DNA from: Delphinapterus leucas
Lineage: Eukaryota > Chordata > Mammalia > Artiodactyla > Monodontidae
Length of the DNA: 64,000 nt
Reading direction: 5' to 3'
NCBI RefSeq assembly: GCF_002288925.2
Contig: NW_022098008.1
Location: 5,007,399 to 5,071,398 of the forward strand
Shown here: one piece after another, positions 1 through 12,371 of the stretch
Layout: each line of letters starts with the position of its first letter
How positions within the stretch are numbered: position 1 is the stretch's first letter
Position numbers and translations under genes: made by a program
The notes under the pieces: generated by a model
What the model was told of the DNA's origin: nothing
Seen by the model: the letters and a program-made list of their open reading frames with translations, nothing else
Database searches by the model: none

Positions 1-530
1 TATATACAATGTAATATTACTCAGCCATAAAAAGAAACGAAATTGAGCTATTTGTAATGAGGTGGTTAGACCTAGAGTCTGTTATACAGAGTGAAGTAAG
101 TCAGAAAGAGAAAAACAAATACCGTGTGCTAACACATATATATGGAATTTAAGAAAAAAAAATGTCCTGAAGAACATAGAGATCAGAAAGGAATAAAGAC
201 ACAGACCTACTGGAGGACAGACTTGAGGATATGGGGATGGGTTAGGGTAAGCTGTGACAAAGCAAGAGAGTGGCATGACCATATATACACTACCAAACGT
301 AAAATAGATAGTGGGAAGCAGCCGCATAGCACAGGGAGATCAGCTCAGTGCTTTGTGACCACCTAGAGGGGTGGGATATGGAGGGTGGGAGGGAGGGAGA
401 TGCAAGAGGGAAGAGATATGGGAAAATATGTATATGTATAACTGATTCACTTTGTTATAAAGCAGAAACTAACACACCATTGTAAAGCAATTATACTCCA
501 ATAAAGATGTAAAAAAAAAAAAAAAAAAAA
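1..530 (+). mobile_element. L1 LINE, 3' end (5' part lies outside the window)
   Basis: This is the end of ORF2 plus the 3' UTR of a young artiodactyl/cetacean-type L1. It can be aligned by eye along its whole length with the 3' end of the full-length L1 at about 59020-59534. Both contain the same 'ctcagccataaaaagaaac' block, the same purine-rich 'gggtgggagggaggg' stretch, and the same ending of a Y-rich segment, 'caataaagatgt' and poly(A). The A-tail at 511-530 is about 20 bases and nearly pure, which suggests a fairly recent insertion. The reading frame ends shortly after the conserved block, as expected for the ORF2 terminus. The 5' flank is missing, so the target-site duplication cannot be checked. 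Confidence 0.93.
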
Positions 531-875
531 CAGAACTGCTTAGCAGAACCTAGGGAGACAGGATTACTAAATGTAAAATGGTATCCTGGATGGGACCCTG
601 AAACAGAAAAAGACATTAAGTAAAACTCAAAATATCTGAATAAAGTATGGGCTTCGTTTAATAACGTCAATAATGGTTCATTAATTATGACAAATATATC
701 ATACTAACATAAATGTTAATAATAGGGGTAACTAGGCGTGAGGTGTATGGGGACTCTCTGAACTATCCTCACAGCTTTTCTGTCAATCTAAAATTATTTT
801 ACAGTTAAAAGTTTATTTTAAAAAAAATAAGCTATAAAATGACATATAATCAATGAATTCCTTAATTCTTCCTTA
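531..875. other. Unassigned AT-rich intergenic sequence
   Basis: Nothing recognisable is seen between the L1 poly(A) tail and the next AT-rich block. There are no long ORFs and no repeat motifs beyond short A/T runs. Confidence 0.5.
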
Positions 876-3011
876 CGTAATTTACCTAACTCTTAATTAG
901 CTTAGTTTCTTAAGTTCTTCTTTCAAGTTCTTCAATTCTGGAACATTATAAAGAAAACCCAAACTGACAGAATGAGGCTCAATTTATTCAACTCTTCCTT
1001 CAGTTGAGATTGTAATGTGATTGATACAATTTCAGCATCATTAATGCACAATCTTCCTCATAGTCTTCAAGCATTTTCATTTCCTGGTACTAAGTTTTCA
1101 AATTTTATTGGAATGTCACCTTCAGGGTATGCTTCACATGATCAAAATCCAATTTTCTCTAAAATAATTTCAAAGCTATTTTAATCCTAAAAGCAAAATG
1201 CCTACATTTAGACTTGGCTTTTTTGTAGGCATATCATTAATAAGCAATAGTTCATACCCACTAACTGTGGATGGTACAGATCAGCATTAATTTCTTTTGC
1301 ATGCTGAAGATCATGTTAACGTTTTATTTGAGGATCATTGTTTGAGTTCATTCTTCTACTAAGTATTTTATCTTGTCAAAATAAAATCTATTTTCTCTGA
1401 CTGCATCGATTTGATATTCCCATAATGTGGTCGAGAGGGTTGGAAGGTCAAATTTGATAAGAGGTTCTATCTTCGGGAAGATTCAGAAAATAGCATATAG
1501 AGTATAATTATTGCATTCATTGCTCCAAAAATGTTGTCACTATGTGTAGAGTTGAGTCACGACTCCTAGTGACAAATGGATTTTCAGCCAAAATTCTGGT
1601 TTGTACACATTTCTCTTTACCAACATTATTAGTGCCCTTAACGTGCACTCAACTATCACAGTGCCTGAGTCTAAAAGTTGTTCTTCACACCTTTTCCTTG
1701 TCAAAACCTACACATTTTACAATAGATATAAAAGCAATGACAACCACTAATTTCGATGACTGTTTTCTTCTTTCTGGTAGTTAACACTAAATACCATAAA
1801 TGTTACTTATTCAACAGAACATTTGTCCTTGGTAAAGTTCATGGAAATTAGTAATATTTACTTTTTTAAACATTTGTGTATGATTTCTCCTCTTACTTTA
1901 GCATTCATTAAAATATGGATCTTGATTGAATATTTCATCCTTGATAATGTTCATCTGATTTGTTTTTTGTCTATATTCCAGGTTCAGTCATTCTATCATC
2001 TAACTTTGCAAGCATTTCTACAAAACTAGGAAATTTCTACTGTTTTCTGTAAATATTGTACTAGTGGCATCACACACACACACACACACACACACAAATC
2101 ATGCTTTTGCTAAATATTGATTGAGCAGATGATATTATTCTTTAAGAACATCACATCAATGTACTTCAGTGTTCACGTGTCTTTCTTCAACACTCTTGAT
2201 TGTTTGTTGTTTATTGAGACTTTTCCCCATCGCAGTAATTACGAATGTGTGATATGTGTGATTTTTATGGGCAAGGTATGTTTTATGTTCTTATAACTAA
2301 GAACTTGGATATTTCCAGCCATAGATACCATCTTAGCCAAAGCTTTGTTATAAAATATGAAAAACTGTTACAAGATACTTTGCCTTTATACTTAAAATAT
2401 AAAAGTTGGTTTCCATATTTTCTTCTTCCACTTGAAATAATTGTCATGTAAAATACTCAATTTTCTGTCAGACTTACCAAAGGAAAATCAGAATCAATTT
2501 GAATCAGATTGCATTTGCTAGAAACATTCACACACTATCCAAACGATGTGATGAGGTTTCATCTCTCTTGCCCAATCTACCAATTTCATGAATATCATTT
2601 CCTTCTTCTTCTAACAGCAGGCTGGCACTGTGCCTGTCGCTTCCAGTTGCAGTTTTGATAAGAAATACTCTTTTCCAATCTCATTGTTTGATCAAAATTT
2701 CAATCTTCCTTTAATAATGATTATAAAGAGATTTTATCTGACCTGTTTAAGTTTTATATCTGGTGAGAATAATTTTCTTGCTCATTTTCAGTTTTTTCAA
2801 TAATTAATTCCGACTAATTATAAAATGTATAATATGAGTTTGCAAATTTCATCTGAGTCACACTCCACAGAAGTCTGCTCAATTTCATTGTTCCACATTA
2901 TTTTTAAATGTAAGCAGACCTCCTTTTCTGAAGATTTTCCTATTTCCTTTCTGCTTTCTATTTCTGAGCCCCACTTCCATATTTTCTACTTCTACAAAAA
3001 AAGCTGACTAC
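876..3011 (-). pseudogene. Possible highly decayed coiled-coil pseudogene (tentative)
   Basis: The minus strand of this AT-rich block gives short pieces that look like former coding sequence in shifting frames. They are rich in Glu, Lys and Leu, as in coiled coils: for example PELKNLKEELKKL near 904-941, QSQLKEELNKLS near 977-1012, LEEEGNDIHEIGR near 2577-2615 and VEVENMEVGLRNRKQ near 2953-2997. The plus strand is correspondingly rich in 'ttcttc' and 'caattc'. The pieces are separated by stops and frame changes, and one (CA)n microsatellite interrupts them. I could not identify a parent gene. A decayed retrocopy of a coiled-coil mRNA is one explanation; chance composition in AT-rich DNA is the main alternative. 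No intact ORF and no 3' poly(A) signature was located. Confidence 0.25.
2071..2096. repeat. (CA)n microsatellite
   Basis: A perfect run of about 13 CA dinucleotides is visible, ending at 'aaatc'. It lies inside the AT-rich block. Confidence 0.97.
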
Positions 3012-3852
3012 ATTTATTCTCCATGATCTAATGTAATCTTTTAGTTTCTAATGTGCATTTCATATTAAAATATACAATGAAGTGTTATTTGAATATATTT
3101 TTATCAAAAATATAAATACATGGAATACACATCTATAAATGTACAAATTAAAATAATATTTAAAGTGGACAATTTAAAAATACATTACATTTTCTCAAAA
3201 AATTATTTTTCTTCTAAAATATTTAAACCAATTTCACAAAGGTCAGACACAAATTGTAATTAATAAACAGAAAAATTTTTAATCAAAGTTATATAAATAA
3301 AGCTGTAATTATGTAAATTTTAAACTATAATTCAATCTTATTAATATTTTTTATAGCTATAAAGCTACTCACAATTCTCATGTTGAAATTCTTCTAGATG
3401 CCAATGTGATGACTTGCCATCATGCTTCACATCAGGGACTGGTGTATCTAGACCTACCCAAGCAACCACCCCTGGCAGCTCCCACACTGCAAGTCTGGGG
3501 CGACTCACATCCCCTTTCACATTCAGAACCATCTCCTTTGCTTTGAGACCACAGGGAAGATGTGGAGAAGTTGATATGGGGCCTGAATGGTCTCAGTCAA
3601 GAGGTAAGAGGTCCAGGGTTAAGGGCTATGCTGTGCCCATGTGGAGGGACAGGGGCTGTCCCCAAACAAACATACATTTGTCTGTGTTTGTTCTACACAC
3701 AGCCCAGAGCAGAGTCCTCCTGCTGGGTGCAGGAGCGGCACTGCCTTTTGGACCCCCTACATCCTCTACAGAACCACATGCACAGGTGAGGAGAGACCAT
3801 GAGCAGTGACACTTGGGGAGAGATCTAAGATCCAAAGCCACGTCCACAGCCC
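3012..3852. other. Unassigned sequence, very AT-rich then GC-balanced
   Basis: The first 390 bases are extremely AT-rich and consist of short A and T runs. Composition changes abruptly near 3400 to a GC-balanced stretch with a few short overlapping open frames on both strands. No domain, RNA gene or repeat family is recognised. Confidence 0.5.
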
Positions 3853-4204
3853 AGCTGTCCATTAGCAGTAGAATAATCAATTTGTTGTGTATTCATACAA
3901 GTGATACAGAACCGCCATGGAAATTAAAGAACTGGAGGACGTGGGACAATGCAATTGAATGTCATGCGCATACAGCAAACAAAAGAAGCCCTATGTAAAA
4001 AGTGATTGATTTCACTTAAAAAAACATAAAATAAAATGAAAACAGCTCTTGAGCTTAGGGACTGTGCCTGCCAGGTATAATTGTAAAGAGAAGCCAGGAA
4101 GGGGTCACCACAACAGTTGGCATGTTGGTGGTTTCTAAAGGGAAAGGCAGTCATCAGGAGGGGATGCAGGTGGCTTTTGGCTTTTGGGACGCTGGAATTG
4201 TTCT
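3853..4204 (+). mobile_element. Old L1 (L1M-type) 3' fragment
   Basis: The order of words matches the 3' part of older mammalian L1 elements. A diverged 'attagcagtagaataat...ttgtgtattcatacaa' block is followed by 'gaaagaagcc'-like words, an 'aagaagccctatg' segment and a degenerate 'gggaaaggcagtcatcaggagg...gggacgctggaattgttcttgctat' end. It is heavily diverged. The MLT1 LTR starting at 4205 abuts or interrupts it. Confidence 0.6.
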
Positions 4205-4553
4205 TGCTATGGTCTGCACGTTTGTGTCCCCACATAATTCAAATGTTGGAAACCTAATGACCAAGGTGATGCTATTAGGAAATGGGGCTATTGGGAGTTG
4301 ATTAGGTCCTGAAAGTGGAGGCTTCTTGAATCGGATTAGTGTCCTTATAAAAGAGGCCCCAGAGAGCTTCTTCACCCTTTCCACCACATGGGGACAGAGC
4401 AAGAAGTCTGAATTCGAGGAGGACCCTCACCCCACCACACAGATACCATGATCATGGACTTACAGCCTCCAGAACTGTGAGAAACAAATGTCTGTTGTTA
4501 TAAGCTGCCCAGTCTGTAGTACTTTGTTACAGCTGCCTGAGTGGATTAGGACA
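4205..4553 (+). mobile_element. MLT1A-type solo LTR (ERVL-MaLR)
   Basis: The LTR starts TGCTATGGTCTG and ends GGATTAGGACA, the usual TG...CA termini. Diagnostic MLT1A0-like words appear in order: 'gtgatgctattaggaaatggggc', 'gattaggtcctgaaagtggag', 'cttataaaagaggcccc', and the 3' end 'cagcctccagaactgtgagaaa'. Length of about 349 bases is close to the family size. No internal retroviral region is attached, so this is a solo LTR. It has no coding capacity. Confidence 0.9.
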
Positions 4554-4735
4554 GTCTTCTCTCTGAACTTGGTGGGGAGTTTGTGATGTTTCACTGAAAT
4601 GTTTCACAGCATCATTCATTAAACACACATTGATGACTGTGCACTTGTCTGTGTGTGTATTATATTTCAAGAGAAAATATTTTAAGTGCGTAAAGGGTAA
4701 AAAAATAGGAGGGAGCAACTCTAGACAACTTATTT

Positions 4736-4925
4736 AATCATTCATTCACCAAATATTTATCTACACTGTGTGCCAGGCTCCTCACAAAATGTTCAGACAC
4801 AAATTCAATATTTGAGATCCCTCTCTGTCCTTTAAGAAGATGTTTGTAAACAGTCCCCTCACTTCTTCTCAGCTTGTGGCCACAAATACTGCAAAGGGTA
4901 AGACACGTGAGTTCTCTCCTCACAA
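4736..4925 (-). mobile_element. L2 LINE 3' end
   Basis: The reverse-oriented L2 3' terminus is recognisable: 'tcattcattcaccaaatatttat' followed by 'tgtgtgccaggctc' and a degraded 'tttaagaag' portion that corresponds to the 'aaggagctcacagtct' region of the family. Confidence 0.6.
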
Positions 4926-5608
4926 CCTGGACCTGCCCTTCCTGAGTGCCCGTCAGAATGAGGGCCCTTTTCTAATGATGCTCTGAACAGAAAATGCAGG
5001 CATGCGTCTCAGGCATTCACCAGCATCCTTTATTAAATAACCTGCAAATTCCCCTTCCCTCAGCTTTCCCAGGGGCAGGGGGGAGCTGGGGAGCTTCCCC
5101 TCCGGAACTGGCCTTGGTGCTGAACCTTCCAGAGGAAGGACCACTGGATCTTTCAAATTACCCTTGTTCTTAAAAACCTATCAGCTTTTTTTTCAGTGTG
5201 TGTGGGGGAGAGGGGTGTCTACCATCTTATTTTTGAATTTATTATTTTAGCAGGTGATCATGATCAAGAAATTTAAAACACAAATATAAGAAATTCTTTC
5301 TCATATTTTCTGTGGGTCAAAACACACTCATCCATCATTCTTTAAATCACTATGATGGATAGCTTATTTTCCAATGGACCAAGCTTCTCGGTAATCCCAA
5401 ATGGACAACAATAAGCAGGCTCAGATGTTTAGCTAATAATCCCCACAATTCTATTATGTTCAGGAAACATATAAAAGACTGTTTCTAGACTGTGTGTATC
5501 ATAGACCAGCATCCCAGTAGAGGAGGTCAGTCTGGTCTTTGCCAGAGAAGCAGGTGAGATGAATTCAGATCCTCTAAAACACCACAGGCTTCTAAATTCC
5601 ATGCATTC
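4926..5608. other. Unassigned intergenic sequence
   Basis: No gene, RNA or clear repeat is seen. A short CT-rich and G-run segment (5040-5110) gives overlapping open frames by composition only. Confidence 0.5.
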
Positions 5609-5815
5609 TTTTTTTAGAATTAAATTTTTAATTTTTTTTTTATTGAAGTGTCGTTGATTTACAATGCTGTGCCAATCTCTGCGGTACAGCCAAGGGACTC
5701 AGTTATACACATAGAGACATTCTTTTTCACATTCTTTTCCATTATGGTTTATCACAGGATATTGAATATAGTTCCCTTGTGCTATTCTTAATAAATGGAC
5801 TCAGTCATGAACAGC
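5609..5815 (-). mobile_element. L1 LINE 3' end, 5'-truncated
   Basis: Poly(T) tracts at 5609-5640 are followed by 'attgaagtgtcgttgattta' and 'ggtttatcacaggatattga'. This is the reverse complement of the artiodactyl L1 3' UTR seen also at 12372-12823. Only about 200 bases are retained, typical of strong 5' truncation during target-primed reverse transcription. Confidence 0.88.
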
Positions 5816-6794
5816 CACCTTTTGACTCTAGCAGTGAAACATCAAGGACAGTACTTTCACTCAGGAAATTCCAAATAAGTAGAAAACTTAATATAAATAA
5901 ACCAGACTTGAATCTTAGTAGACTATCTGGTATTATTAATTTTTTCTTGTAATCCTTAGTATCTTTCTGGATTTCTCAATATCTTTTTACTGCATTTGGA
6001 GAACATTTTCAAAGCCCCCTGTAGCTAATTTAATACCTATGGATTCCCCACGGATATTGTAGGAAGATTGTAAAGCTTAGGGGATTAAGTACTTTACATT
6101 TTATTACAAAGGTACAGGCTCAAAATACAGAAAGGTCTATTATCTGAAGAATATTTTCCCTGTACACAGAATGAGTTATTTTAGGAGAGAAAATTATTAT
6201 GTTAAAAAGCATGTCACCATCAATAAAATAATGTGTTTAAGTACAATTCAAAGATTTAAAAGTCAAGAAAATTAAGAAGAAAGTTATAATTTCAGTATGA
6301 TACTACCCTGTATTTATAGAAAACTATTTTAATAGAATTATTATTCACATAACTTTGAATTTCTTTCATTGCTATTCACTAATATTGTCCCAGTTAGAAG
6401 TACTGTCCTTGTTCTTTTGTGTTAGTTACAACCACTCCTCAAAAGAACTCAAAGTAAATAACTTTAAAATTAATCTTGCAATCCCCGCCTGAGGTAAAAT
6501 GAAGTGGACATTATGCCTCTTTTTTCTTAGGAATGTGCTTCCATGAGAGGAGCCCCAGGTGAAGATTGCAGTGTTATTAAGGCGAAAGCATCAAGGTATT
6601 TGTGATTAATGTGGTCCCGACTGCTTACCAGTTGCTGGGTTAGTTCTTCTCAGTTACATGTTTGCAGTTCATTGGTGAGCAGGCTCTAACACAGTGACAT
6701 TCAGATCAACAGGCGGTCCTGGACAGGGTCTCTCAGAAGCTCTCACGGCATCTCTGAGAGCCTTGCCCTACACCAGTAGTGCTCACAGTGGTCC
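5816..6794. other. Unassigned intergenic sequence
   Basis: AT-rich sequence without recognisable repeats or coding signals. Only short chance open frames are present. Confidence 0.5.
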
Positions 6795-6842
6795 AGAGGG
6801 AGGGGAGGGAGGAGGGGGGGAGGGGGAGGGGGAGAGAAGAGG
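6795..6842 (+). repeat. G-run purine tract
   Basis: A 48-base purine tract consists almost entirely of GGGA and GGGGGA blocks. It has at least four G-runs of three or more, so intramolecular quadruplex formation is possible. It also forces short Gly/Glu-rich open frames, which I do not treat as coding. Confidence 0.85.
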
Positions 6843-7674
6843 GAAAGTTGACATTTCATCCTGCCCATTTCCAGCACAGTCCAAAAGCCCAAACCGAGAA
6901 AATCACTTGCTTCAAGCAGCATGCTTGTCTCAGTGGAAGTGGAAAAATTGTCCATATCAGTGTCTTTTGTTTCTTCATCAAGTCATCATTTACTTAAGTG
7001 ATAAAATAAATCCATTTTTAAGAATCAGGAACATTTAGGCCTTTCAAAGAGGACTGTGTCCTTCTTGAAATCCTATATCATCTCCTTTAAAAACTCTCTA
7101 TGGTATATCATACCCAAAGAGAGTGCACAAAACAAAACCAGAGTACAGATTGGCACCATGGGAAATAGGTTTATTGGAAAAGCCTACAAGCAGGGGAGCG
7201 GTGGAGCACACGTGATCTTCCGAGCTCTCTTTCCCTGCAGGAGGTGTGTGCTTACCCTACGGTAGGCAAGACCTCACCCCTCGAACACTACACACAATTG
7301 CCAGACAGGGACTAGAGGGCATCCATGCCAGTCTAACCTCGGATCAACCTGGCTGGGAATGGTGACCCTCCAGACTCCCCAGGATGGTAACAGCTGGTTC
7401 TTCCACTGACCTGAGCAGCCATCAGTAAGCTTCTAAAAACGTGAGGAAATGAGGCTCCAGGTCACCCAGATTTGATCAGGCAGTGGAGATGATAAAGAGA
7501 GACAAATGTTTTTCCTCAACCAAACCTTCTTTTAAGTGAAGTTCCTTTCTGCAACTTAAGGCGTGGTGTCTCCTGATGTCTTGTTTTGAAAAACAAATGG
7601 CTTTTGGAAGCACTGACACAGTAACCAGGGCAGAGCTGCCTTTGAAAACACGTTGAAAAGATCTTTTCTAGGAT
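6843..7674. other. Unassigned intergenic sequence
   Basis: Mixed-composition unique sequence. No repeat family, RNA gene or coding exon is recognised. Confidence 0.5.
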
Positions 7675-8105
7675 TCTGTCCCAAGAAAGTGATCAAAAAC
7701 ACAGACAAACATTTATGTACAAAGGTGATCAAAATGAGATTGCTTCTAAAAGGGAGAAATAGAAAAGTTTGAATGTATAGGCCTGGGTTTGAAGCATCGC
7801 AATGTATCCTCATGGCAGAAGTCATGCCGCCCTGGGATTCCCTGTCGGTACTGAACGACCTAACAAAGGGCCCATAATAAGTTGTTAGGTGGGAAAATGG
7901 ATTTTTAAAAATTCACATGGAATGATCTCACATGCACTTTGGAAAGATATAATAGAAAGTTTAGGAGGAAATCAAGAATATCAAGATGTAATAATGATTT
8001 CTTGTGGTGGGAAAAGAGTTGGTGTTTATATTCTTTTATGTACCCTTGTCTGTTTTCCAAGTTCTCAGTAATGAGTGTTCTTAATTTTATCATCAAGAAA
8101 ATGTT
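7675..8105 (+). mobile_element. Old L1 (L1ME-type) 3' end
   Basis: Words typical of old L1ME 3' ends occur in order: 'acaaacatttatgtacaaag', a central segment near 7890-7980 that resembles 'aaaatatacatagaaaaaag...ggaggaaat', 'tggtgggaaaagagttgg' and 'tgttttccaagttctcagta'. The centre (about 7780-7870) is not recognisable and may be a deletion or small insertion. Confidence 0.6.
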
Positions 8106-8115
8106 ACCTCTAGGA

Positions 8116-8372
8116 GGCTTTGTGGGTTAGTGAAATGCTCCATGTGAAGAGTGGAAACGACCACCTTGGATCCAGTCTCCGTAGACCTGGGTTCCAATCC
8201 CGGTTCAGCCCCTCACCAGGAGTGTCTTGGCCACAACTGCCCCGCTGTGCTGTCAAGTATAAAGGAGGGAAGAAAATCATCCCACCTCTCAGGACTGAGG
8301 AGGGTGCAAAGGGATGCACGTGAATGTACTAGGAAAGTGGTGGGCGCTCAGCTGAATAGGAGTGAATTACTT
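8116..8372 (+). mobile_element. MIR SINE
   Basis: The core 'gtagacctgggttccaatcc' followed by 'cggttcagcccctcacca' matches the MIR tRNA-like B-box region. Downstream 'gtactaggaaagtggtgggcgctcagc' matches the MIR 3' 'cacatagtaagcgctcaata' portion. Divergence is high, as expected for a mammal-wide SINE. Confidence 0.8.
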
Positions 8373-10544
8373 TAACAGAGATGAATGAGTCAGTTTTTCA
8401 GTGAGACCTTGGCAATGGAATCAAATCAATAATTCTAAACACATCCCATTTTACTGACTGTGCTTCAGGGAAGGAGCAGCGTCATGTCTCATCCACCCCG
8501 AGTCTCGCTGGTGGCCGCGGCGTCTGGAAGCCCTGCCCCCTCTTCACCCGTCACCTCGAGATACTCTATCCTGCACGTCTTCTGACTCCTGGGTGCAAAG
8601 ATGCTCCTGGTGTGGTGAGATGCCACTTTGCTTGTCAGATGACAGGGTCTGGGCTTCATCACCAGGTATCACTGAGTGTTGGAGTGTTCAGTCACTTTTA
8701 GATATTTGCCCATGCTGAGTGTGAAAGAGGAAACAATCATACACGTGGTTCCACTAAGAATGCTTTGGGGAAAGGTGGGTATGGTCCACTCAGTGCTGGC
8801 CACTGGGGAGCCTGCCCCAAGCTGGTACGAAGCCCAGGGAGAGAGAAATGGGTGAGGGTACAGGGAACCAGGGGCCAGAGAGATTTCTGTACCACTGTGA
8901 GCATTAACCCTGTGAACACACACCTGCTCAGACCACCAGCCTCGATAAAATGCTCAAGGTCCCGTGTCAAGGCACCCCTCATTCTCGAGGCCACAACTCC
9001 CCGCTCCAGCATGTTCGGGGATCACAGGATGGAACAGGCAGTTTGTTAACCACAGGGCCTCCTTTCCCCCAATTTCTGACGCATCCCATCAGGGGCTCAG
9101 GCCCTCCCACGGTGAGCCTCACTGCCTGCAGTGGGGGATGTTACTGATGGAAAAGTACTGCACATGGAACAAGTGTGGAGGCCAAAGAGAGATTTGACTC
9201 TCACACTTAGAGGATGCAACCAGATCCCTGGAGGGCTGTGGGAGCGTCTGCACCAAGTATAAAAAGCCTGGATGTGATGGGAGGACGCAGCCTGCGGAGG
9301 GACAGGGCTGGGCTCCTGTGGATGCTGATTTGGGCTTATTCCCACGTGGGTAGCCTCACTCTGCCCAGACACTGGGGAAGCTCTTCCCCCATCACTCCAT
9401 GACTGACCTCTCCCTGTGCCTTGGTTTCCTCATTCATCAGTCGGGAAACGGCATGCCCAGCTCGGATCTCAGCCCCAGCGCACGTTGTGGACCAAGGCAG
9501 GCAGGTCCCCTCCCCCTACCGAGCTGATGTGCTGGGCAGGGGGGCAGGACAACAGGCAGTAACAAATAAACACAAGTATGAACCAAATAGCACCAGCTGA
9601 AGCTGTCAAGGCCACACACCAGTGACGGGACATGGTGCAGGATGGAGGTGGATGCAGGGATGCAGGAGGGATGCCACCCACCACTGATGGGGTGTCGCTC
9701 AGAACCCTGAATGGTACAGAAGAGTCCTGCAGAGATGGGGGGAAGGCAGAGAACTTTCCAATTAAAAAGACTTGTTCCAGGAACAAGACAGTCAGACTGG
9801 TGTGCAATGAAAAGGCTGGTGTGGGGCTTGCAGCAGGGATGGGAGGATAGGACCCAGCCTAGCATCCAGGGGAAAAGGATCCAGACCATGTGAGGGTCCA
9901 AAGCCATGGCCTGGAGTCCAGTCATTCTGAAGGCGTTGGGGGCACTGATCTGCTTGAGTGAAGTGGAGACCAGTCCACAAAGTGGGAAGGGGGCAGGAGA
10001 CCAGCATGAGGCAGCTGCCGTGTCCAGGCAGGAGACGTAAAGGAGATGGATGAACCCAAGAGTAAAATCTGGAGCATAATGGAGTTGTGAACGCTAAATT
10101 TGAAACCTTGAAGTACCAAGGGTGACCCGTCACCTCCAAACCTTGGGACATTTCCATCCCCTCAGTCTCTGTGCAATTTCCTCTTTTGCCACATGCTCCC
10201 TCACCAGCACCCCAGCCTCACCCAGCCCTTGCCATTCACTGAGCACCTTTAACACATTTCCCTGATGCTTGTCATGCCCTCACCTCTTCTCCACCAGCAA
10301 ATTCCCTACTTTCCATCTTTGGGACCTCAGATCGAGTCCTCTGGGGCCCAAAGAGGCTGCATGTTATCTCTGCTCCTGCTGTCCCCCAGCTGTGCAGTCT
10401 GGTTCCTTTGTGTCCGAAACTGGAATGAGTGTTCCCCAAGCAGGGGTCAGGTCTTATGCTGAGTCTGGCACAAGGAGATGCTTGGTGAAGCGTCCATCCT
10501 GTTCTTGTCTTTATAAGTGGCTCCCAGGACAAGAACCCTGATGC
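8373..10544. other. Unassigned GC-balanced sequence with a MIR remnant
   Basis: Open frames on both strands overlap heavily (the longest is 162 codons, minus strand, 9437-9925) and none shows a domain. A MIR remnant is visible at about 9388-9445, with 'ctgtgccttggtttcctcattcat'-type wording. The rest is unassigned. Confidence 0.5.
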
Positions 10545-10990
10545 ATGAGTTCCTGTGCCTGTGGTAACAAGGTACCACAAAGTGACAGGGTGGCCTAATC
10601 AACATAAATCTGTTCTCTCACAGTTCTGGAGATCAGAAGTCGAAGACCAAGGTGTCGGCAGAGCAGTTTCCTTCGGGAGGCTCTGAGGAAGAATCATTCC
10701 AGCGCTCTCTCCCAGCTTCTGGTGGCAATCCTCGGCCTTCCCTGCCTTGTAGGTTAGTCACTCCACGCTCAGCCTCCATCTCAACATGGTCTCCTCTTCT
10801 CTAAACCTCTTGGGTTTCTGTCTCTTATGAGGTCATTGTCATTGGGTTCAGGGTCCTTTCTAATCCAGATGATCTCATTTTGAGATCCCTATCTTAATAA
10901 CATCTGCAAAGACATTCCTTTCTAATAAGGTCACATTGTGAGGTTCTAGTTGGGCATGAATTTTGGGGAGACACCATTCAACTCACTACA
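10545..10990 (-). mobile_element. MLT1-type solo LTR
   Basis: Reverse-oriented MLT1: 'ggtaacaaggtaccacaaag', then 'ttctctcacagttctggaga', 'aaggtgtcggcagagcag', 'ggtcctttctaatccagatg' and the end 'acaccattcaactcactaca'. It has the length of a near-complete LTR and no internal region. Confidence 0.85.
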
Positions 10991-12371
10991 CCTGAGCAGC
11001 ATCAATGCTTCAAAAGGGGAGGCAGAGAAGTGCCAGCCACAAACACCCTCAGAAGTAGACATAAGACATCCCACTGCCTGTTCACCATGTCTACACTGAC
11101 CTCCAGTGCCGCCCAACCCGCCCTGGCCCACTGGCATCTCCACCCGGCCTTGATTCTGCTCTCATATCCCTCCTCCAGTGCAGCAGGCAGCCCAGCTCCC
11201 AGCACCAACCTCAGCCCCATCTCAAACAGCTTCCCTCTTCTCCCGGGCTCAGTGGTTCCACATTCCAGCTAATCCCTTCCCTTTTTGATCCAGGCTTCTG
11301 GAATCCCCTGTGCATGCTGTTCCCCTAAAGACAGCTTCCAGGCCCTATATTTGCCCGAGACTCTGTGAATTGGGACAGAGGAGAGCTGAAGCCAGCGAGT
11401 GAAGAGGGTGGAGCATGGAGACCGGAAGCATGCTGCTTCCCGTGTGGCACTGCTCACTCCTCCTTTGTCTAACCTTCTTCTTTTCGGTCACACAGGCTCA
11501 AGAGCAGTTGCCTCGAGCTTATGCCAGCTTGAATCTTCAAGCTGCATTTGCTGAAAATGCAATGCCACGGTTGATTTCATGTTGACTGAAATTTCACTAT
11601 AACTCTATTCACTGTGCTGTCAAATTGGGAATTACGCAGCTTCCCCAGTTAAAGAATTTTACCCATAAAGGTCTTATTTATAACTTTTCTAGAGTCCTTT
11701 GGCATTAACCCCTAGTACAGTGTTAGGATCCAATTCTTCAATGTCAAAATATTAGAGTAATAATAAAGTTTGGGAACCTCTGTTGACCTGAGGGTGTATT
11801 TTCTCACAGTCTTAAGTGTAATGGTTGCTCCTGCAAGGCGGGAGATGGTTCCCAGGTTTAAAAGAAACAATTTTAGTGCTGGAGCCTCAAGAACATCCCT
11901 TGGCTCAAGGAGTGCGGGCTTCAGGGAGCTGAGCAGATCGGTGGGGCTCAGCGCCAGCATCCTGAATCCTCACTGCTCCCTAGAAGCAAATCCATTCTCC
12001 AACAATAATGCTGACATGCAAGCCTCAGGACTGAGTCACAGGAAAGCTTCCAGGCAGCCTTTCCAGCAGGAAAATCCATCCTCTGAGGGTAACTTCTGCC
12101 TGGTTTCTCGGCCAGCACGCTTTTAAACCTTTCGATTTTCCCAACTGTTTCTTATGAAGGATGGCTAGAATAAAACTCTTTTCTACCATTGCTTTCATTC
12201 ATTACATACAAATAAAAATGTATGACAGTAATTAGAAATTAGTGGTGATGCAATATGAGAATCACAGTAAGCACATTAGGGAAAATATCTCTGGAGTGAA
12301 AGAGTTGATGCCACGTGTTGAAAGCAAAAGTTGAATAGAATTGTTGTTTCAGGCTAAAAGAAAGCATGTAC
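10991..12371. other. Unassigned intergenic sequence
   Basis: No gene or repeat is recognised. A 118-codon open frame (11770-12126, plus) has no domain and no supporting splice or promoter context. Confidence 0.5.

Noticed and set aside
9437..9925. 162-codon minus-strand open frame
   Set aside because: Overlaps other open frames on both strands in a GC-balanced region and has no recognisable domain.
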